Part shown: positions 37,439 through 45,115 of the stretch, in pieces
Position numbering within the stretch: position 1 is the stretch's first letter
Layout: every line of letters begins with the position of its first letter
Assembly: GCF_009184905.1 (NCBI RefSeq)
Contig: NZ_WESC01000003.1
Span: forward strand, 227,980-291,979
Direction of reading: 5' to 3'
DNA: 64,000 nt
Source: Parvibaculum sedimenti
GTDB taxonomy: Bacteria > Pseudomonadota > Alphaproteobacteria > Parvibaculales > Parvibaculaceae
The notes under the pieces: model-generated
What the model was told of the DNA's origin: nothing
What the model saw: the letters and a program-made list of their open reading frames with translations, nothing else
Database searches by the model: none
Translations under genes and position numbers: made by a program

Positions 37439-38110
37439 CTATTCCGCCGCCGCGAGCGCCTGGACACGTCGATCGAAAGCGATACGCCCCTTCTGCTCGA
37501 GTTCGAAGGCCTGCCTCACGCGCCGCCGCACCCGCGCCTGCCGATCCGCCGTCGTCGCATAGCGATGAACGATGGTGCGGCCAAGCGCGATGTGGAAAGC
37601 CTCGTCGGGCATGATCTTCTCAATCACATGCCGCGTCGCCTCGGGAATACGCGGCATCAATCCTTCGAACGCATTCATCACGCCGATTTCCCCGGTGATG
37701 TTATGGGCCGAAACGCGCTCCAGCGTATCGTCGCCGCTCGCATAGAACTCCTGCACCCATTCCACATATTCGGGCTCAGGCACCCAGCCTTCCATCGAGC
37801 TGCCAAGCGACTCGATATGCGACTGCACGATCTTGCAATGGCGGCCTTCATCGGAAATCTGCGTACAGAGACCGAAAAAGGCTTCGGGCTCCGGCGTGTC
37901 CGCGAGCCAGGAACCGATGAAGTTCGCCGCCTGCCGCTCATACCAGCATTGGAACTTGAGCCATTCAAGAAGTTCCGCTTGGCCCAAAGGACGGGAGGCG
38001 CCAAAACTCTTGGCCGCTTCGTCCTGTCCTTCGCGCCACTTGCTCAGGCTACCGACGAGATCATCATAGAAAGCCTTGGGATCCATCACTTCGGTTGCTT
38101 CGACACTCAT
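37439..38110 (-). CDS. Ferritin-like diiron protein, candidate oxygenase
   Basis: 223 residues, predicted four-helix bundle. The carboxylate-bridged diiron ligand set is complete: Glu58, Glu88-x-x-His91 (DEGRH), Glu141 and Glu170-x-x-His173 (DEAFH), with spacings of 30 and 29 residues. The sequence recalls PaaA/PaaC-like or rubrerythrin-like proteins but belongs to none I can name. Overlap with the preceding gene by ATGA and a rubredoxin two genes later suggest a small rubredoxin-fed oxygenase or peroxidase acting on a purine or ureide. Function not established. Confidence 0.8.
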   Translation of the reverse strand: MSVEATEVMDPKAFYDDLVGSLSKWREGQDEAAKSFGASRPLGQAELLEWLKFQCWYERQAANFIGSWLADTPEPEAFFGLCTQISDEGRHCKIVQSHIESLGSSMEGWVPEPEYVEWVQEFYASGDDTLERVSAHNITGEIGVMNAFEGLMPRIPEATRHVIEKIMPDEAFHIALGRTIVHRYATTADRQARVRRRVRQAFELEQKGRIAFDRRVQALAAAE

Positions 38111-39303
38111 TCGGCGGCCTCCAGCATGCGGATACGGTCATGCGTCGCGTCGAACCATTCGCCGGCGCGCAGGCAGCCAACGGCGCGCAGACGCTGGTCG
38201 GTGCGCATGGTCTCGTGGCCATCGGTCAGCACAAAGTCGCCTTCTTCGATCCGCAACACGCTGACTTCGGCGGAGCGGCCGATTCCGAGCGTGCCATATT
38301 CGTGGCTCTTGCGGATGGCAGCCGCCGCGCCAACCGTGTTCATGCTGATGACCTCGGTGAGGGAAGCACCGAGCGCCCAGATCTTCGTCATCGTCGTCGA
38401 CATGGAGAAGACTGGTCCGTCGACATTGAAGACGTTGAGGTCAGTCGAGATCGTGTTGGGCCGGAAACCGCGCTCCATCAGGCGCAGCGCCGTCGGAATG
38501 TGAAAATCGCCGCCCGAATGGCCGATGTCGAGCACAACGCCACGCTCCACCGCCGAAATGAACTGCGGCGTCGGTTCGCCCTTCGCATCGAGCTGGCCGC
38601 CACCGCCACGGAACGCGTGGGTGATGATATCGCCCGGACGAAGCGCATCGAGAAGGTCGTGATAATCGATCACCGGCGTGTGCGGGAAGGTGCCGAGATG
38701 AATCATGATCGGCAGGTCCTTGCCGATCTCCTTCGCCATCTCAAGGAAAGGAGAGACCTTCGGATTGTCGGTATAGGTCGCGCGAACCTTGAAGCCAACG
38801 ATGACGTCGCGATTGGCTTCCAGCGCCTCGAGCGTCACCTCGGGATCGAGATTACGCAGATCGGCTGCGATTTCGAGCTGATGGCAGATATAGCCCTTGT
38901 TCGCGAGATAGATCTGGCAGGGGTCCATGAAGGCCAGAACCTTGGTCTTCGTGTCCGGATGGTCGATGACCGCGCGGCGCGCAAGACCGAAGATCGTGGC
39001 GCCAGCCGTTCCGGCATCGACGATGACCGGCACACCCGAGTGGACGCCCATCATATCGGCGGGCAGGCAGAAATCGCCAAGACCGACGAAGCAATGCGTA
39101 TGAATATCGATGAGGCCCGGCGTGACGAGGCAACCGGAGACGTCGATGACTTCGGCATCGGCGACTTCAGCGCCAGCAGCCGCGCCGACGGCAGCAATCT
39201 TGCCGTCCACGACCAGCACATTTGCGATCGCGTCGAAGCCCGAAGCCGGATCGATGACGCGGCCATTCTTGAGGAGGGTTTTCTTCTCGGTGGGTAGAGT
39301 CAT
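38107..39303 (-). CDS. COG3964 amidohydrolase/deacetylase-like metallohydrolase
   Basis: 398 residues from the ATG at 39303, with GGGAGC upstream; an in-frame ATG at 39390 adds 29 poorly conserved residues. Binuclear site features: IDIHTHCF (His68, His70), a candidate bridging Lys in IVGFKVRAT, IMIHLGT, DIITHAFRGG and TISTDLNVF. Members of this family resemble dihydroorotase, but their physiological substrates are mostly unknown. It heads the diiron/8-oxoguanine module, after a 237-nt gap holding a TTGTATGCA-like box. Confidence 0.83.
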   Translation of the reverse strand: MTLPTEKKTLLKNGRVIDPASGFDAIANVLVVDGKIAAVGAAAGAEVADAEVIDVSGCLVTPGLIDIHTHCFVGLGDFCLPADMMGVHSGVPVIVDAGTAGATIFGLARRAVIDHPDTKTKVLAFMDPCQIYLANKGYICHQLEIAADLRNLDPEVTLEALEANRDVIVGFKVRATYTDNPKVSPFLEMAKEIGKDLPIMIHLGTFPHTPVIDYHDLLDALRPGDIITHAFRGGGGQLDAKGEPTPQFISAVERGVVLDIGHSGGDFHIPTALRLMERGFRPNTISTDLNVFNVDGPVFSMSTTMTKIWALGASLTEVISMNTVGAAAAIRKSHEYGTLGIGRSAEVSVLRIEEGDFVLTDGHETMRTDQRLRAVGCLRAGEWFDATHDRIRMLEAAE

Positions 39304-39438
39304 AGCCGTGCTCCCGAACAGGAGAAGAGAACCGTACGCAATAGGCGTTATGACGGAGGCTAACCCGCCATCTTGACTCAGGAGTCCCATCCAGGTGGTT
39401 CTCTAGACCCGGAAATTCCCAGCCGTGAGGCTGAGCGT

Positions 39439-39448
39439 ATGTATGCAA
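39439..39448. promoter_or_regulatory. FadR/GntR-type box upstream of the COG3964-diiron module
   Basis: ATGTATGCAA, 136 nt before the COG3964 start. It is the reverse complement of the TTGCATACAT box before xdhA/uraD except for the outer base. It implies that the 39.3-35.9 kb module has its own promoter rather than relying on readthrough from the XDH operon. Confidence 0.5.
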
Positions 39449-39521
39449 AGCGAGTGCCATGGACGAATGGCGGAATAGCAACGCTCTAAAGCAATATTCG
39501 ATAGCATCGGCGATACCATCC

Positions 39522-39536
39522 TGGTCAGAATGACCA
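39522..39536. promoter_or_regulatory. Everted TGGTCA-GAA-TGACCA repeat
   Basis: TGGTCA (39522-39527) and TGACCA (39531-39536) form an inverted repeat with a 3-nt spacer just past the stop codon of the 2Fe-2S gene. The half-sites are those of the RutR-like boxes, but outward facing, so recognition by the same protein is doubtful. It may instead be a separate operator. Confidence 0.35.
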
Positions 39537-39540
39537 AAAT

Positions 39541-40020
39541 TTAGTCATCCTTTTGGCACCTGACCGCCGCATCTGCCGCCGCGCGCAAGATCGAGTGATA
39601 GCCGGTGCAGCGGCAAACATGCCCGCCCAGCGCTTCGCGAATATCGGCCTCGTCCGGAACATCCTCACGCATGAGCAGCGCAGTCATTGCGACTGTGAAA
39701 CCCGGCGCGCAATAGCCGCACTGGAAGGCATTCCCCTCGCTGAAAGCCAATATGACGGCGCGGCCCTCTGGCAGGCTTCCAAGCCCTTCTACCGTCGTAA
39801 TCCGCCGCCCTTCGAGCTTGTAAGCAGGCAGCAGACAGCCATTCATTGCCACATCATCGATGATGACCGTACAGGAACCGCAGCGGCCAATGCCGCAGCC
39901 GACCTTCGCGCCGGGCAGGCCCAGGCGGTCGCGGAGCAGATCGACAAAACGCTCGTCGGGACGGGCGTCCATCTCGACGGGCTCTCCATTGAGTACAAAG
40001 CGGATGGTCATGGCCGTCAC
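39541..40020 (-). CDS. Xanthine dehydrogenase-family small [2Fe-2S] subunit (enzyme 2)
   Basis: 159 residues. The plant-type cluster has CGIGRCGSC plus a distal Cys in MNGC; the second, helical cluster has QCGYCAPG and GHVCRCTGYHS. It overlaps the end of the FAD-Mo fusion gene by 4 nt and supplies the Fe-S clusters that the fusion lacks. Such stand-alone Fe-S subunits are usual in CoxS/XdhC-type enzymes, not in the XdhAB enzyme found at 45-49 kb. Confidence 0.9.
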   Translation of the reverse strand: MTAMTIRFVLNGEPVEMDARPDERFVDLLRDRLGLPGAKVGCGIGRCGSCTVIIDDVAMNGCLLPAYKLEGRRITTVEGLGSLPEGRAVILAFSEGNAFQCGYCAPGFTVAMTALLMREDVPDEADIREALGGHVCRCTGYHSILRAAADAAVRCQKDD

Positions 40021-43000
40021 TCCGCAGGTGCGGACATGCCGCCCGTTCGAATCAGTATCTTTTCCGGGCTGAATGGTGCCTCCACCACCCAGATGCCCAC
40101 TGCATCGGCGACAGCGGCGGCGACGGCGGGCGACACCGCCGAAATGCCAAGCTCACCGACGCCACGCGGACCGTAAGGATCGCCAGCATCAAGTTCTTCC
40201 ATGGCGAAGACACGCATATTCGCGGGCGCATCCGCGATCATGGGCACCATGTAACTGTCGAAATTGCGCGAGGTGAAAGTGCCCCCCTCGATCAGCGTAT
40301 CTTCGGTGAGCGTGAAACCGAGCCCCTGCACACCCCCGCCCTCGATCTGGCCGCTATAATTGGCCACATCCATGACAGGTCCGGCGGCAGTGTGCTGATC
40401 GAGATCGAGCACTTCCACCATCCCGGTCACGCGGTCGACGGCAACCCGCGCCAGCACGGCGCTATGGCAATGCAGGAAGCGCGCGTTGCCTTCAACGGTG
40501 CCATGCGAAATCGGAAAGGCGAAGCCGCACTCGGCACTCGGTCGCTCCGCCTCGCCGAGCGACTGCGCCAGTGCCGCAAAACTGAGCAGCGGCACGTCGG
40601 GCACATTTCGTCGCGCGTCGTAAATGCCGCCCGCGCCGATGGCGAGTTCTTCCGACTGTTTGCCCATTTCCTTCGCGGCGGCGGCCAGAAGCTTCGCGCT
40701 GAGTTCCGGCCCTGTCTCCGAAGCGGAGCGCCAGACGACATAAGTCATGCGCGAAGCCGTGGTCGATCCGGAATCGACCGTTTTCGCCGTATCGCCGATA
40801 ACCGGCCTCACATCGTCGCGCTCGCAACCCAGCACCCGGGCAACGCTTTCCTGAATAAGCGCAAGGACACCCTGCCCGATTTCCTCCGCGCCGAAGGCCG
40901 CCTCGATCTTGCCGTCCGCAGCCAGCGACAGGCGCGCCGCGCCGCTGTCGCCAATGGCGGAACCGAGGCCAGACCCTTGAAGTGCGACGGCGAGCCCGAC
41001 ACCGATGACCTTGCGCCCATCCGCCGACACGCCGCGCTCCCGTGCCCACAGATCGCTCGCTGCCGCCGCCGCCAGCGTCTCGCGTCCGCGATCGCTCGGC
41101 GCCACCACTTGCCCCAGATAGCCCATGTCGCCCGGCTGACGCAGATTGCGCACGCGGAAGCTCACGGGATCGAGCCCCGCCTTTTCGGCAAGGCGCCCGA
41201 TCTGGCTCTCCACAGCGAACAACATCTCGTTACAGCCGAAGCCGCGAAACGCGCCGCCGAAACCATTATTCGTATAGGCGAGCCGTCCACGCGAGCGGAC
41301 ATTGGGAATGCGGTAGGCGCCCGTGACATGCTCAAGCGCGGTTTCGACAACAGATGCGCCAAGCGATGCGTAAGCGCCGCCATCGGCAATCGCGTCGACC
41401 TCCTGCGCGATCAGATATCCTTCCGCGTCGCAGGCCGTCCGCATCCTGATCCGCATAGGCTGACGCTTGGTGCCTGCAAGCACTGACTCCCAGCGATCGA
41501 GCTGCAAGCGCACGGGCCGCCCGGCCTTCAACGCCAGGAGGGCGAGCGCGGGCTGCACCGTCAATTCATCCTTACCGCCGAATGCGCCGCCTGACGGGCT
41601 CGACACGATACGAATGCACTCCTCATCCACGTCGAGAATGCGGGCGAGCTGCATGCGGTCGCGATAGCCATGCTGCCCGGCGACGCAGACGAGCAGCCCG
41701 CCCTCCGGCGTCGGTTCGGCATAGCCGCCCTCCGTCTCCATGAAGGCATGCATCTGTCGCGGCGTGACATAGACATCCTCGACAATATGCGCGGCCCGGG
41801 CGAACGCCTCGTCCACCTTGCCGCGCTCAAGACCCAGGTCGGCCAGAAGATTTCCGCTCTCGTGCACAAGCGGCGCATCGGGCGCCAAGGCGCGCTCCGC
41901 GTCATCCACGATTGGCAGCACTTCATAGTCGACGCGGATAAGCGCAAGCGCACGCTCCGCAATCTCCTCGCTTTCGGCGGCGATCGCCGCAACGGCATCG
42001 CCGACATAGCGCACCTTGTCGGCGCAGAAGGCCGGCTGATCTGGAATGACGATGCCGTAGCCGTTGAGCCCCTTCACATCGCGATGTGTCACCACCGCAT
42101 GAACGCCGGGCAATGCCTCCGCCTCGGACGTATCTATACCGAGGATCCGCGCATGGGGATAACCTGCCCTGAGCACGCGCCCGACAAGCATGTCAGGCTT
42201 CCGGATGTCCGTCAGATAGGTGAAGGCCCCTTCAACCTTGGCCGTGACATCGGGCCTCATCCGCCAGCGCTCGCTCATCGCCGCTCGAGAAACTTCGACC
42301 TCGCTATAGGGCACCGGCACGAAGGCAGGTATGGACGCAAAACAATGAGCGGACGCCTTGCCTGCCACTGCGTCGAGCGCAACGCCACCGCCAAGACCCG
42401 CAATGATTGCATTCGCAGCGACATTGCGCCGATATTCCGCGCTGCGAAAAGCGTCGGAGGGCACACGCATCTCGCCAAGCATGTCGCGTTTCAACGATGT
42501 CCAGTCGAGCGCCGACAGTGGTATACCGATAAGCGAGTGTTCTGCAGCGGACAAACGCTGCGGCGGTGTAATGCCGCCACCGATGGCGAGCCGCGCCTTG
42601 ACGACATTGCCCGCGCCGTCGAACCACAATCCCGCCGCCGCATTGATGACACTTGGGGTGAAAGCACGGCGAAGTCCCATCTTTTCAAAGCATGTCTTCG
42701 CCGGCAACCTTGCGGGAACGACGATGGCAACGAGCACCACGCCTTCCATCGGCGTCAGACTCGATGACAGGAGCGCCCGGAGATTCCGTCTGACCAATCC
42801 TTTGGCGGTGAAAAGCTCAACCTCGGCATCGAGAGCAAGCAGGGCTGGGATGATGCAGCCGCTGCCGCTCGCAACATTCCCGCCCAGCGTCGCGAGGTTG
42901 CGAATACCGGCCGAACCGACGCGCCCCACAGCATCACACAGCATCGGCAGCTTTTTCCCAATAAGCGCGCCGTGGCGGAGTGCGCTCAGGCTCGTCAGAG

Positions 43001-43229
43001 CGCCGATCCAGATACCGCCATCGGCAAGTTCCGTGACGCCCCGAAGATCGTCAAGCCGGTTGAGATCGATCCAGTGTTCCGGCACAGGCGCGCCCGCCGC
43101 CCAGTCGAGTTGCACCGCCGTTCCGCCCGCAAGGACGCGCGCGGCCTTGCCGAAGCGCTTGAGAAGCGACCAGGCCTCCGATACTTCTTCGGGATGCCAG
43201 ATTTGGGGGGCGACGAGGCTCTTCTTCAT
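40017..43229 (-). CDS. Xanthine dehydrogenase-family protein with FAD and molybdopterin domains fused (enzyme 2)
   Basis: 1070 residues. Residues 1 to about 285 form a CoxM-like FAD subunit (ARVLAGGTAVQLDW, NLATLGGNVASGSGCIIPAL). From about 290 to the end follows a CoxL/XdhB-like molybdopterin subunit (SGGAFGGKDELTV, GFGCNEMLFAVESQ, EGGGVQGLGFTL and the catalytic Glu in RGVGELGISAV). FAD and Mo domains are normally on separate chains here. The neighbours (guanine deaminase, amidohydrolases, second XDH) suggest a purine hydroxylase, but C2, C6 or C8 specificity cannot be read. Confidence 0.88.
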   Translation of the reverse strand: MKKSLVAPQIWHPEEVSEAWSLLKRFGKAARVLAGGTAVQLDWAAGAPVPEHWIDLNRLDDLRGVTELADGGIWIGALTSLSALRHGALIGKKLPMLCDAVGRVGSAGIRNLATLGGNVASGSGCIIPALLALDAEVELFTAKGLVRRNLRALLSSSLTPMEGVVLVAIVVPARLPAKTCFEKMGLRRAFTPSVINAAAGLWFDGAGNVVKARLAIGGGITPPQRLSAAEHSLIGIPLSALDWTSLKRDMLGEMRVPSDAFRSAEYRRNVAANAIIAGLGGGVALDAVAGKASAHCFASIPAFVPVPYSEVEVSRAAMSERWRMRPDVTAKVEGAFTYLTDIRKPDMLVGRVLRAGYPHARILGIDTSEAEALPGVHAVVTHRDVKGLNGYGIVIPDQPAFCADKVRYVGDAVAAIAAESEEIAERALALIRVDYEVLPIVDDAERALAPDAPLVHESGNLLADLGLERGKVDEAFARAAHIVEDVYVTPRQMHAFMETEGGYAEPTPEGGLLVCVAGQHGYRDRMQLARILDVDEECIRIVSSPSGGAFGGKDELTVQPALALLALKAGRPVRLQLDRWESVLAGTKRQPMRIRMRTACDAEGYLIAQEVDAIADGGAYASLGASVVETALEHVTGAYRIPNVRSRGRLAYTNNGFGGAFRGFGCNEMLFAVESQIGRLAEKAGLDPVSFRVRNLRQPGDMGYLGQVVAPSDRGRETLAAAAASDLWARERGVSADGRKVIGVGLAVALQGSGLGSAIGDSGAARLSLAADGKIEAAFGAEEIGQGVLALIQESVARVLGCERDDVRPVIGDTAKTVDSGSTTASRMTYVVWRSASETGPELSAKLLAAAAKEMGKQSEELAIGAGGIYDARRNVPDVPLLSFAALAQSLGEAERPSAECGFAFPISHGTVEGNARFLHCHSAVLARVAVDRVTGMVEVLDLDQHTAAGPVMDVANYSGQIEGGGVQGLGFTLTEDTLIEGGTFTSRNFDSYMVPMIADAPANMRVFAMEELDAGDPYGPRGVGELGISAVSPAVAAAVADAVGIWVVEAPFSPEKILIRTGGMSAPAE

Positions 43230-43241
43230 GGGACGCTCTAC

Positions 43242-44609
43242 TCAAACCGGCGAAAGGGCGCCCTGCTCATTTTCCTTCAACCATTCCGTACGGCGCTCGA
43301 TCACATCGGCGCAGGCTTTCTCCGCGTCGGCGATGAACTTCTTCATATCGCCAGCAGTGAGCACGCCATTCTCGGCGGCAATGAAGCCGTCCACCATGGT
43401 CATCACGACATCACCGCCCTGCACGGCATGAACGATATTGTGATGAAGATTGAAGAAGGGGCCTTCCTCGATGAAGGGCGTCATATGCGGGCCGTCGGCG
43501 CGCACGGCCACGATATCGGCCTGCTTGCCCGCTTCGAGCGAACCGATCTTGTCCGCCATGCCAATGGCGCGCGCACCTTCGATGGTGGCCGAGCGCAGCA
43601 CATCCCATGCACCATAAGCCGCCGCGTCCATGCCGCGAAGCTTGGCAAGGATGGACGCGATCTTCATTTCCTCGAAAATGTCGAGATTGTTGTTTTCCTT
43701 CTCACCATCCGAGCCAATGCCGACTGCGATACCCGCCTTGATCATGTCGACGACCGGCGCGGAACCGCTCGCGATCTTCATGTTGCTGGTCGGATTGTGC
43801 GCGACGCCAATGCCATTGTCGCGGAGCAGAGCAATCTCTTCATCCTCGAGCCAGACGCAATGAGCGAGCAGCACATTTTCGATGTCGAGAATGCCCTTGT
43901 TCTTGAGCGCCTTGATCGGGCTGATGCCATAGCGCTTATAGGCTTCCTTCACCTCGTCGCGGGATTCATTGGAATGTGTGTGAAGACCAACGCCATAGCG
44001 TTTGCACATGTCGATGGCGCGCTTGCAGGCCGCTTCATCGACATAGAACTGGTGCTCGAGCCCGACCCAGACATTAATGCGGCCGTTCGCCTTGCCGTGC
44101 CACTCCTGAATGAGCTTTTCATTGTCGTCGAGGTTGTCGAAGTAATCGAAGCCGACTTCCTCGCCGACATAAGGCACCATGACGACGCGGAAGCCGAGCT
44201 GCTCCGCGGCCTTGGCCGAGCCGTACATGAAGCGCCACATGTCGACTGCCGTGGTCGTGCCCGCGAGCAGGCTCTCGCCGTAGCAAAGCCATGACGATGC
44301 CTCGGCTTCCTCAGAACGCAGCACGCGATGCATCGGATCGATGAAGAGCCGCAGCCAATCCCAGAGCGGCAGGCCTTCGGCGGTACCGCGCAGAATGCCC
44401 GAATGCATATGCGTGTTGATCAGGCCGGGAAGCAGAACCGCCTTGCCAAAATCCTTGCGCCTGACCGCCGGATAGCGCGCTGACAGCTCCGCAGCCCTTC
44501 CAACTTCCGCGATTTTGTCATCGCGTACCAGCACCGCACCGTCGATAAAGACCGTATTGGCGACATCCATGGTCAGAACCGCGTCAGCGGTCAGCAGAAC
44601 TTCATTCAT
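43242..44609 (-). CDS. Amidohydrolase / aminohydrolase of the AtzA-TrzA-SAH deaminase group
   Basis: 455 residues from the ATG at 44609; a GTG five codons upstream is possible. Metal ligands: LINTHMHSGILRG, GLHTHSNES, LLAHCVWLED and GIGSDGEKENNN. This COG0402 group deaminates guanine, S-adenosylhomocysteine, pterins and triazines. With a GuaD-type guanine deaminase next door, guanine is unlikely. A methylated or oxidised purine or a pterin is possible. It lies between the guanine deaminase and the FAD-Mo fusion with gaps of 12-21 nt. Confidence 0.83.
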   Translation of the reverse strand: MNEVLLTADAVLTMDVANTVFIDGAVLVRDDKIAEVGRAAELSARYPAVRRKDFGKAVLLPGLINTHMHSGILRGTAEGLPLWDWLRLFIDPMHRVLRSEEAEASSWLCYGESLLAGTTTAVDMWRFMYGSAKAAEQLGFRVVMVPYVGEEVGFDYFDNLDDNEKLIQEWHGKANGRINVWVGLEHQFYVDEAACKRAIDMCKRYGVGLHTHSNESRDEVKEAYKRYGISPIKALKNKGILDIENVLLAHCVWLEDEEIALLRDNGIGVAHNPTSNMKIASGSAPVVDMIKAGIAVGIGSDGEKENNNLDIFEEMKIASILAKLRGMDAAAYGAWDVLRSATIEGARAIGMADKIGSLEAGKQADIVAVRADGPHMTPFIEEGPFFNLHHNIVHAVQGGDVVMTMVDGFIAAENGVLTAGDMKKFIADAEKACADVIERRTEWLKENEQGALSPV

Positions 44610-44630
44610 GTCTTTAGCTTGCACTCTTAC

Positions 44631-45104
44631 TCAATAGGGAACGCGGTCAGGCTTCGCGAGCCAGGCGCGAAAAACCTCCGCAGCCTCGTCGGACAAAATG
44701 CTCTTGGTCGGCAAAGATCTTTCACTTTCCGGGAGCTTTATCTGCTCATAGAGAAACGCATCGTCGAAATCGGCGGACGCTGCGTCCGCAGCATGCGCAC
44801 CATAAAAAAGATGCGATGCGCGCGACCAGTAGATGGCTGAAAGACACATGGGACAGGGCTCACAGCTCGCATAAACATCGCAACCGGAAAGATCGAATGT
44901 GCCGAGCGCCCTGGCCGCCCTGCGGATCGCCTGCACCTCCGCATGCGCGGTTGGATCGTTGGTGCTCGTCACCTCGTTCCAGCCTTCGGCAATGATCTTG
45001 CCATCCTTCACGACGACGGCACCAAAGGGACCGCCTGCCCCCTTCGCCATGCCCTCGGCCGAAAGCTCTATGGCGCGCCGCATGAAATCACTCTCATTGC
45101 ACAT
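44631..45104 (-). CDS. guaD: Guanine deaminase, GuaD (CDA-fold)
   Basis: 157 residues, the length of the Bacillus-type GuaD. The zinc site is His54-Ala-Glu56 (TAHAEVQAIR) with Cys84 and Cys87 in CEPCPMCLSAIYWSR. The C-terminal region DAASADFDDAFLYEQIKLP and LSDEAAEVFRAW is the domain-swapped tail typical of GuaD. It turns guanine into xanthine for the adjacent dehydrogenases. Gap to xdhB 11 nt. Confidence 0.92.
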   Translation of the reverse strand: MCNESDFMRRAIELSAEGMAKGAGGPFGAVVVKDGKIIAEGWNEVTSTNDPTAHAEVQAIRRAARALGTFDLSGCDVYASCEPCPMCLSAIYWSRASHLFYGAHAADAASADFDDAFLYEQIKLPESERSLPTKSILSDEAAEVFRAWLAKPDRVPY

Positions 45105-45115
45105 TCACACTTCCC

